A stretch of 64,000 bases of DNA from Dryomyza anilis (taxonomy: Eukaryota > Arthropoda > Insecta > Diptera > Dryomyzidae), in assembly GCA_951804985.1 (NCBI GenBank), contig OX638133.1, positions 26,690,963 through 26,754,962 on the forward strand, given 5' to 3'. Of this stretch, positions 55,681-64,000 are shown piece by piece (position 1 is the stretch's first letter; every line of letters starts with the position of its first letter). The notes beneath the pieces were generated by a model. That model did no database searches. It had not been told where the DNA came from and saw nothing but the letters and a program-made list of their open reading frames with translations. The position numbers and the translations under genes were made by a program.

Positions 55681-57353
55681 TTTTTGTTGAATAAAAATTG
55701 CAATTTAAATTACTTTAAAACAAATATACCACATTAAAAAATTCTAAAAGTTTCCAATTACAATTGAACAAAACTTAAAGCACCACAAAGAAGTACAAAA
55801 AAAAAATGTCACAATAAAATTATACTCCACACCTTGGAATGCAAATAAACTGCATGTTTTCCCACCAGAGAAATTATTGCGAATAAATACTTTTTGTTTG
55901 GCTCACAATACAATGCAGGACTAGGGATATAAAAAGTAAAACTTGTAAAAACTCGTTGCAATTTTGCACTTTATACCAGGACATTTATAACGGTTGCAAA
56001 TAACCAACCGAACAGCGTCAGGGAAACACGTAGTTTTACGAAGGCTACGAAGGAATGTGTAATGCAATAAAGGAATAAATAAATAAATGCAATAAATGGG
56101 GAGTAAAATAAGTAAAAGTCAAAAAATAATATAACGACAGGAACAAGCACAATGTTCTGAGGATGCAACAGGATGTGGCCACAGTTGGCGACGCAAAAGC
56201 AGATGGTGTAAATGGCGGCAGACAGGCAAATCCTGCACAAGGATAACAATATCTTTGATTCACGTAGAACATTTAATGAAATGCAGGCTTAGTGAGCCGG
56301 CATTTAAGAGCATCACAGGACATACATAAATTTATGGTGCATGTGTTTAAGGTGAAAAGTAGAAAATAAAAAGACAAAAAAGCAGACAAAAGTTGGCTTT
56401 AAATGTGGTGCCACATAAACAAGACATGGTCACGGGCAAACGCGGCGGCGTAAAAGCAGCCGTGAAGGGTTGCCATTAAAAAAAGTAAAATTAAAAATTA
56501 AATATTCTAAAATATAAAAACAAAGCACATAATCAAAATTATAAAATTTATTTGTTATTAAAAACTGCATCATTTTAAAGCATTTCATTTTTGAAAACAA
56601 AACACACAACAACAAAAATGGCTTTAGCCTTCGCCAATTAAAATTTTATTTATCATCAGATTCGTATATTGAATGTCATTGAAATGGCGCTGAACACAAA
56701 CAACTGCAGATGACGTTGCGTTGGCATACGGATGAGTCAGACGCGGCGTATGAGTAACATTTTCTTTAATGGGTACAACGATGTACGGTATGAACAAAAG
56801 CGAAAAATGTGTGCGAATTTATTTTATTAAATATATTACTAAATATAAAATTCATTTTAAAATTTAGTTCTAGAAATTCAAATCATTATTTTCAATGGTT
56901 TAGCAGCTAAAAATCAACTAAGTCGTAACTGTTTTCAATGATTTTTTTTTTTAATTTGAAAATGAAAAAGTGTTCAAAAATGAAAAAATAAGTAAATTTT
57001 TTATTTTTTACTATTTTATGGAATACAAAATTCTTTTAATAACTTATAAATCTAAATTTCAATACTACATATTTAATAGTTTTGCAGCAAACATTTTACA
57101 ATGTCAAATTATTTTTTACTCAAAATTAAAAAAATAAACAACAAAAAAAAAGCAAACATTAAAACGAAAAATTACGCGAAAAATAGTTATTTTTCCATAC
57201 TTTACAAATCTTCTATAAACCTGAGTTTAAAAATTAACGAACACATCTTAAACTGTTTTACAGCTCAAAATCCGCAAACTCATAACTATTTCCACTCAAA
57301 AATTAAAATCTCAGGAGATTTAATATAATTTTATTAAAAATAAACGCTACTTA
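55681..57353. other. Non-coding stretch with GC-richer patches
   Basis: At 56130-56260 the minus strand has an acceptor-like TTATCCTTGTGCAG followed by GC-richer sequence open in two frames for a Cys-rich hydrophobic stretch. No frame is preferred, so no exon is called. 56390-56470 and 56690-56760 are also GC-richer without a convincing frame. The rest is AT-rich. Confidence 0.35.
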
Positions 57354-58655
57354 AGGGTTTTTCAATAAGAGCGCTACAAAAGTTTCAACAGGGACGCTAC
57401 AAAAGTAGAGCGACACGAACAGCAAACGACACCATATTTCTTGCCGCTCTTTTGACATTTCACTTCAGTAAGGTTTGCCATTTCATCATGGATAGATATA
57501 CGAGCCAACAACGAGCCGAAATTATTAAAATTTACTACCGAAATTCGGAGTCACTGACCTCAACGTTAAGAGCGCTACGTCCAATTTATGGTCGTCATAA
57601 TCGTCCAAGCAGATCAACAATTGAGCGTCTAGTGGAAAAATTTGAATCCACAGGCACAGTACAAAATGTTCCCGTGCCAGTGAGACAAAGAAGTGCCCGT
57701 AGTGTCGAGAATATTGCTGCCGCTGAGGCTTCAGTTGAAGAAAGCCCAAATGTGTCTCTCACACGTCGTTCTCAAGCGTTGGACATCTCTGTGACGTCCT
57801 TGTGGCGAATTTCGCGAAAAGATCTTGGCCTACATCCTTACAAAATCTAATTGACGCAAGAACTGAAGCCGCTTGACCACCAGAAGCGTCGTATGTTCGT
57901 GAATTGGGCTGAGCAACAACTTGAAAATGATTCGGATTTTCATCGAAAAATCATCTTCAGCGATGTGACTCATTTCTGGCTGAATGGCTTCGTCAATAAA
58001 CAAAATATGCGTTATTGGTCAGACAGCAATCCACACGTACTCCATAAGTCATCATTGCATCCCGAAAAAATTACGGTTTGGTGCGGTTTATGGCACGGCG
58101 GCGTCATTGGGCCGTACTTCTTCCATGATGATCAAGATCGGCACATTACTGTGAATGGGAATCGCTACCTTTCAATGATAACCGAATATTGGATGATATG
58201 GACTTGGAGGACATGTGGTTCCAACAGGACGGCGCCACAAGCCACACAGCAAATGCCACAATCAATTTATTGGAAACCAAGTTTGGAGAACGTGTTATCT
58301 CACGAAATGGTCCATTCGATTGGCCGCCTCGGTCGTGCGATTTGACGCCGTTAGACTATTTCCTGTGGGGCTACGTCAAGTCTATGGTCTATGCCAACAA
58401 GCCAGCGACGATTGATGAACTTCGTACGAATATCGAACGTGAAATTGCAGCAGTATCGGGCGATTTATGCTTGAAAACCGTCGAAAATTGGGTTCAGCGT
58501 CTGGACTTCTGCAAGCGTGCCCGTGGTGGCCATGCAAAAGAAATCGAGTTCCATACATAATGGCATCGAACGTACTTTTACAGGAATAAAGAATTTCATT
58601 GATATCCAAAACCGTTTTTGTTTTATTTTTGTAGCGCTCTTATTGAAAAACCCTT
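57354..58655 (+). mobile_element. Mariner element, DD41D 'rosa' type, copy 3 (nearly complete)
   Basis: 1,302 bp, flanked by TA (57352-57353, 58656-58657). The 29-bp left terminus beginning AAGGGTTTTTCAATAAGAGC is matched perfectly at the right end. A second subterminal motif, GGGACGCTACAAAAGTAGAG, follows the left terminus. It is the best-preserved mariner here. Confidence 0.92.
57488..58560 (+). pseudogene. Mariner transposase (DD41D), two lesions
   Basis: It starts MDRYTSQQRAEIIKIYYRNS at ATG 57488. Helix-turn-helix sequences follow (YGRHNRPSRSTIERLVEKF and SLTRRSQALDISVTSLWRI). The catalytic Asp residues are in IIFSDVTHFW, FQQDGATSHTANA and LTPLDYFLWG; 41 residues separate the last two, the DD41D spacing of the rosa group. 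Other family marks: HPEKITVWCGLW and the C-terminus KEIEFHT. Two lesions: an in-frame TAA at 57848-57850 (Lys in the other copy) and a 13-bp deletion after ITEY at about 58187, shifting the frame. The catalytic residues themselves are unmutated. Confidence 0.93.
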
Positions 58656-59154
58656 TAGTTGCAGTGAATCTACCACAAATATTACATTTTTCATGATGTT
58701 TATAAGAAATATCTCACAAATAATACAAAATGTGATGTTTACAAATTATTTAAACTTTTGCTGCAAATTTAATTGTATTTCGTGCATATTGGAATTGTTA
58801 AAGCGAGTCGTATTTTAGTTGCATCATTCTGTTTTCTTAGTGCATATACAGAATAAAAAATCGTCATTCAGTATGAGGTTGGAAGAACGAAAAAGTAAGT
58901 TGTAATAACCAAATGTAATCGGTTGAAATAAATTTTCTACTTATTTGTTTAACGGAACTGCCATATTCGATTGGCAATATTAGCCTATGCACTCTCCAAA
59001 TTGTTCCAAAACTGTTCGAAATTTGTTGTTGTCCAAACTACAACAACTTTAGACAATACCAACCGACTAAGCGGTTGAGAGAACCGCATAAGTTGGTTGG
59101 GCAAAGAGTTGGTTGCCGCAACAAATCTCTATTCAGTGTGTATAATAAACATTT
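58656..59154. other. Non-coding stretch
   Basis: A short inverted motif pair ('ccaaccgactaagcggttga', 'aaccgcataagttggttgg') at about 59058-59100 can form a hairpin. Nothing else seen. Confidence 0.4.
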
Positions 59155-59690
59155 TAATGAAAATAACTACAAACATTCAATCGCTGAAGAATTTCCATTC
59201 ATTTGATACCCATATTTACAAATGGGTAGGTGTACCGAATTTCGATTTTTTTTTGTGAACCACAAGTCTTTTCGCCGGAAAACATTATTATCATGTATTT
59301 GAGCATGATATCAATATATATTTGACCAAAAAAGTTTACCTAAGCACGTATACATAAAAATTGATCTTTATATGTACATTTTATATGAGGTATTTGAACA
59401 TAAGTGGTCGGATCATAGGTCACAATGGACCGATCTCGCCAATTGGCACATACAGCGTAGATATATTAGTAATCTAAGTTATAAGTTTCATTTATCTAGC
59501 TCTTCAATTTTAAAAGTGGTAGGGATTTCAACAGACAGACAGACGGACATACAGACGGACAACGCTAAATCGACTCAGGAGGTCATGCTGATCAAGAATA
59601 TATATACTTTCCATACCGGAGATGCTTCCTTCTGGGTGTTACAAACGGCGTACTAAACTGAATATACCCTTTCACTCTTAGTGTAGGGTA
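59155..59690 (-). mobile_element. DINE-1/INE-1-type element, family B, reverse, SINE-free
   Basis: It matches 29150-29972 in order: 'ttcaatcgctgaagaatttc', 'catgtatttgagcatga', 'gtttacctaagcacgtatac', 'aacataagtggtcgg', and ends in 'cactcttagtgtagggtata'. The 3' hairpin is missing. At 59328-59340 'gaccaaaaaagtttacc' is uninterrupted where the other copy has a SINE. Confidence 0.8.
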
Positions 59691-60500
59691 TAAAAATCAA
59701 ACAATCTTACCGCAGGAAACTATATCTGGATATCACTACAGGACACAATAGATTGTGATTTTAGCAAATTTGGTTGGGTGTCAAACAAAAGCAAAGTATC
59801 ATTGACATGTTTGATATCAAACGTTAACATATGAAAAATATGATTTAATCAACCCCCATCTTGAATACTTTTCATCCTGTATTTCAACACTGGAAAACAA
59901 AAATTTTGAAAAATAGTTTTATGTTTGCACAATTTATTTTTTTAAGGGACAAATTTCATGATAGTGTAATGTTTTTTGATTTTACAACGCTTTAACCAAA
60001 GAAAATGTCGATTTTTTGTACTTTTTCATTTTCAAGAACTATGCGCGAGTTAAGATTTTATTCAAAATTGATGAAATTTTAGGAGAACATTAATAGATAC
60101 AATATTTAATTTTTTGAGTCTATTACGATCCAAAAAAAAAGTTTAGGTATAAAATAAAAATATGGTTTTAAAGTGTTTTTTAACTCTATCTGCAATGCGC
60201 GAACATAGGACATTATTTTTTTCGACTCAAATTGTTTGTGGTAAACTCTAGCAGCATAATGTAACTTTTAAGCCCTATTACATTTTGAAATAAAAATGAA
60301 AGTTCGGTTTCGATCCGCCCTAATATGCATGCTTTGATCATTCGTTTTACAAATGAGTTCAAAACAATAGAGTATCAAAACATTACTGCAGTACACTCAC
60401 AAAACATTTGAATGGTAAAACAAAAGAGCTTAAACTGTACCACTTGCTGTAGTAGGCACACCGAGTGCAGCGAATATTCAATTGAGTAAACGAGTGCAGT
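59691..60500. other. AT-rich non-coding stretch
   Basis: No gene or repeat recognised. Confidence 0.4.
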
Positions 60501-60807
60501 AACCGCGTTGGCTAAGTGGTTAGTGCGTTGAACTGCGAGCCGAAAGGTACCCGGTTCAAGCCTCGACTGGGGCTAACAACATCTTATCATAGAAACATTT
60601 TTCTATACCGCGCTACCTCTCGGCAGTAAATGGCAAGCCTACGAGAGTAAAACATTGCCTATGAAAAGCTCTCACTCACCCGTCGTTCGGAATCGGCAAT
60701 GAACTGTAGGTCCCACCACTTTGAGTACAAATATAACACGCACCGCTCGAAATGGTGAGAGAGCTCGGCCTAAGTTCTTATAGGACTGTAGTGCCAAAAC
60801 TATTATT
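60501..60807 (+). mobile_element. tRNA-derived SINE, full length, 13-bp duplication
   Basis: The head is AACCGCGTTGGCTAAGTGGT, the B box GGTTCAAGCCTCG, with a complete body and 'ctgtagtgccaaaactattatt' at the end. Exact duplication AAACGAGTGCAGT flanks it (60488-60500, 60808-60820). The perfect duplication and complete length suggest a fairly recent insertion. Confidence 0.92.
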
Positions 60808-61359
60808 AAACGAGTGCAGTGAGTACTGCGAGCATGCAAAAAGTACTTCTAATTGTTTAATACCAAATATTATAAAATGAAAACTCATTAATTTCAATGC
60901 TAATGAATATTTGTTTAAAGTTAACTAGTTTATACTGTTTAATTAATTATATTTATTTCTTCAATTGTAATTATTCTATAAGATACAAATCAGTAAAATG
61001 AATAAATGAAATGAAATTTAATATTAACAAATAATAAATTTTATTATTAACAAATTAAAATCAGTTATATTTTTCCAAAAAATATAAAGCTCTTTTTTTA
61101 ATTGTTGTTAGTAGACAGAAAATTCAATTGGTCTCATTTACATTTACTACAGATTCTCATAACGAAAGCATTGAAATAAAACACAAAAATTACACAATTC
61201 TACCTGATTCAATAAAACGATTATATAATACAAAATATTCTTGGAAAAAAAATTAAAACAAATTTATCACAGAAACTTTAACAGAAAATCTGCAGAATAC
61301 AACTTACTTTCCACACAAATATCTCTACTAAAAATAATTAACCAAACAATATGATGTAA
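60808..61359. other. AT-rich DNA leading into a retrotransposon
   Basis: The right part may be degraded reverse-transcriptase sequence upstream of the first readable motif at about 61365. No clear motif is seen before it. Confidence 0.35.
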
Positions 61360-63112
61360 ATAATTTTAGACCTATTTCTCTACTTTCTAACTTAGGAAAA
61401 TTATTTGAAAAAGTTATCAAAATGAAAATTGATAAGTATTACTATGGATGAGCCTTACATTCCAAATTTTCAATTTGGTTTCATGAAGGGACATTCCACA
61501 GTACATGCACTCCTCAAGTTTGAAAATGACATTGTTTTGAATCTTCGACAAAAAAAAGTACAGTTGCTGTATCATAAGGTATAGAAAAAGCATTTGATAA
61601 GGCATATCATAAAGGAAAATATTTAAATTAATTAAAAAAGGATTTATTCCATTTGCAGTTAAAAACTTAAATGATTTTCTTAATAATCGTAAGTTTTTTA
61701 TAAACATTAACCAGGCTAACTTTGAATATGGTATTGTTCATAGTGGAGTTCCTCAGGGAGCTATATTAGCGCCACATCTCTACCCTAGTAAAAATTTTGG
61801 TAGGGCCATGCTCTTGAACTGATCATGTCATTATTTGAGATGATCGGGATATGACGAGGCCCACGATGTCCTTGTAACGCAGTGTCCTGATCATATACTC
61901 ACCTCAGGCAATGATCATGTACTGATCGGGTAATTCCTCATATCATTATTTATCTGACCATTGCCTTGTTAAAACATGAGCATACGAAAGCACTACAAAT
62001 ACCCGATGAAATAAAATATCATACCTCATTGAAACCTGATCATTGCCCGATGAAAATTTCTTTATGAGGAACAACTAATGTAGCTTTGATCGGGACCATT
62101 GGCTGTTTAGATTATTTAAACCCTGCTATGGTGAGCATGATAAGGGCATGACAAGGCAATGATCATATTTGCTCTAATAGGGGTTACCTGACGAAACCCC
62201 GATCATTTCCCGATGGCGCATCGGGCAAATTTCCACTAGGGTATAACATATTTATATCGGATTTTCCTCATGAGTTCAATGGAACAACAGGAATTCTATA
62301 TGCTGACGATTCTTTAGCATAACGCACATGCAGAGTCTCCTTTGGAAGCTCTTTGCAAAGTCAAATCACATTTAAGACATATACAGAATTTTTATACCAA
62401 TTGGAGAATAAAAATTAATGTATCAAATACTGAAGCCATATGTATTAGAAATGCTTCAGGTAAGTGCCACAGCAGCACTGTTCCGGAAAGCAAAAATCTT
62501 CAACTCTGTATGGATGGCATTAACATTCCATTTAAAGATAGTTTTAAATATTTAGGTATTACTTTTAATAAACTCCTTAAATTTAATCAGCATGCAAAAA
62601 CAGTTCTCAAAAAGGCTAATAGGGTACAAGCTATGTTTTCAAGACTTTTAAAAAATAAAAATCTGAACACTAGAACAAAATTACTTATTTACAAAGTTAG
62701 TATTCGTTCGGTGATTGTTTATGGGTTTCCCATATGGTTTACTATTTCTCCAACAGTGGCACAAAAGTTGGAAATCTTAGAACGTAAAGTTTTGAGACTT
62801 TGTGTTGATCGCAATTATGAATCCTTTACAAAAAGATTTTTCAATTTTTTCATTTATGATAAGGCATTCATCAATCCATTATGTAAATATTCTTTAAATC
62901 TACTTAATAAATTTGTTCAAAAACTACAATATCACGAAAATGTGTTGGTCAACCAAACTTTTGAATCTCAGAAAAGTTTCAGCTGGTCAAACATTAATTA
63001 TATTTCACCGGTGGGCATTATAAATGAAAATCTCACCATGGAGATGGATTTCACTACTCCACTACTACCAGATTTTTACGTAAAATCATGCACTGACGTA
63101 CATAGCGGCTAA
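61360..63112 (+). pseudogene. Jockey-like non-LTR reverse transcriptase, broken and split by a MITE
   Basis: Motifs in order: FRPISLLSNLGKLFEKVI (61365), FQFGFMKGHSTVHALLKF, IEKAFDKAYHKG (catalytic Asp region, preceded by a frameshift at about 61575), YGIVHSGVPQGAILAPHLY (61725), then a MITE (61783-62241), NIFISDFPHEFNG and LYADDSLA (62305; YADD core). A frameshift follows, then the longest intact stretch, 62342-63112, with FKYLGITFNKLLKFNQHAK and IRSVIVYGFPIWFTIS, ending at TAG/TAA-rich 3' sequence. No endonuclease domain or ORF1 is seen, so it is 5'-truncated, as is usual for these elements. It is different from the fragments at 21139 and 42166. Confidence 0.9.
61783..62241. mobile_element. 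MITE with CCCTAGTAGAAATTT termini, copy 2, inside the reverse transcriptase
   Basis: The ends CCCTAGTAAAAATTT and AAATTTCCACTAGGG are flanked by TA (61781-61782, 62242-62243). The interior shares GATCATG palindromes, 'ctgatcgggtaat' and 'gcccgatgaaa' with copy 1 at 17752-18157 but lies in the opposite orientation. Removing it with one TA restores the retrotransposon frame. Confidence 0.88.
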
Positions 63113-63374
63113 TTAAAAGATGTGATATATAAAACATAGTACAAATATCTTTTAAAGAAATATATCTTTGTTAAATAATCTTGTAGCATATTGCTACTTT
63201 GTAAATAATGTAAATATTGTAAATAAGTAGAATAGTTTTTAGTTTATAGTTACATGTACATATTTTGTTTTTTTTTTTTTGTTTTAGTTTTAAGATTTAA
63301 CTTGACAATCGTCAACCGTAATAATAAATGCCGGGAGCAAACATTTTGAATATCAGTAATAAGAGAAAAATAAT

Positions 63375-64000
63375 TATACCCTACACCTATGAGGTACAGG
63401 GTATATTAACTTTGTGCATATATTGTAACGCACCTTAGGAGGCGTGTCCGGTATGGAAAAGTATATATATTCTTGATCAGCATCACTACCCGAGTCTGTT
63501 TAGCCATGTCCGTCTGTCTGTCCGTCTTGCTGTCTTGCTGTTCGAATACATAATAACTTGAGAAATACTGATCAGAACGCGATAAAATTTCGTCTTAATA
63601 TATTTTAGCCAAAAATAGGAACTGAGTTTGAAAATGAGCCAAATCGGTCTACGGGCACGCCCACCTCCCATACAAGTCACTTTTATATAACTCTATAGGA
63701 ACTAACAACTCGAAAAGTATTCAAGGTATAGTTATAAAGTTTAAAACGTATTGTTCGAATTCACCTTAAAATATGTGGTCCAAAAATGGGCTTGATCGGC
63801 CCACTTTTTTTTTCATTATTTCCCGGGTTTTCATAGTGAAAATTTGATCCGTAAATTATTAAAATCAAATCTATGAAATATTAGCCTTTCAAAATATTAA
63901 ATATGGGCGTGGTCCGCCCAATTATATTTTTCATTTTTTTTTTTTTAGTTTTTTATACTTTTATATAATTTTTTTAATTTATGGGGATATAAGACGTAAA
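63375..64000 (+). mobile_element. DINE-1/INE-1-type element, family A, cut by the window end
   Basis: It opens TATACCCTACACCTATGAGG and follows the 19074-19760 copy closely: 'gtatatatattcttgatcagc', CCGTCTGTCTGTCCGTCTTG, 'gagccaaatcggtctacgg', 'cacgcccacctcccatac'. The 3' hairpin lies beyond the window, or is lost in the T-rich end. Confidence 0.85.

Noticed and set aside
56045..56249. Cys-rich hydrophobic minus-strand frames after an acceptor-like TTATCCTTGTGCAG
   Set aside because: Two frames are equally open and both run into AT-rich low-complexity sequence; no donor is evident.

Overview
The window looks like nuclear DNA of a higher fly (Diptera). It is strongly AT-rich with introns of fly type. 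It is loaded with dipteran mobile elements: DINE-1/INE-1-type Helentron derivatives, a tRNA-headed SINE, DD41D 'rosa'-type mariners, a DD37E Tc1/mariner relative, non-LTR retrotransposon fragments, many MITEs and a solo LTR. The rosa mariner was first known from tephritid fruit flies, so a tephritid or near relative is a reasonable but unproven guess. No bacterial, viral or organellar block was seen.

Host coding DNA is sparse. The clearest is on the minus strand at 9.4-11.3 kb: a 66-nt exon, a 175-nt exon and a long GC-rich last exon for a low-complexity Ser/Pro-rich tail. A 17-nt GT...AG stretch separates the last two. A leader region of the same orientation, ending in a perfect donor, lies at 44.5-45.8 kb. 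It may be the 5' end of the same gene, which would make the repeat-filled 33 kb between them an intron; this link is inferred. On the plus strand at 38.5-38.7 kb there is a short cysteine-rich secreted-peptide gene or terminal exon with no ATG of its own.

Layout: 0.3-8.7 kb two foldback elements and MITEs; 9.4-11.3 kb coding exons; 11.4-31.6 kb minisatellites and nested transposons; 33.8-37.8 kb a 4-kb array of 9-bp repeats with higher-order structure; 38.5 kb peptide gene; 39-44 kb SINEs, mariner, DINE; 44.5-45.8 kb leader/promoter region; 46.5-48 kb a folded-back mariner remnant and a TIR element; 50.5-55.7 kb a solo LTR and tandem arrays carrying many heat-shock-element-like motifs; 57.4-58.7 kb second mariner; 59-64 kb DINE, SINE, and a non-LTR reverse transcriptase split by a MITE.

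The transposons give an internally consistent history: several insertions sit inside other elements with target-site duplications, and paralogous empty sites in the window confirm some of them. All transposase and reverse-transcriptase genes seen are broken. The items most worth a second look are the heat-shock-element array, the cysteine-rich peptide, the 17-nt GT-AG interruption and the 9-bp satellite.
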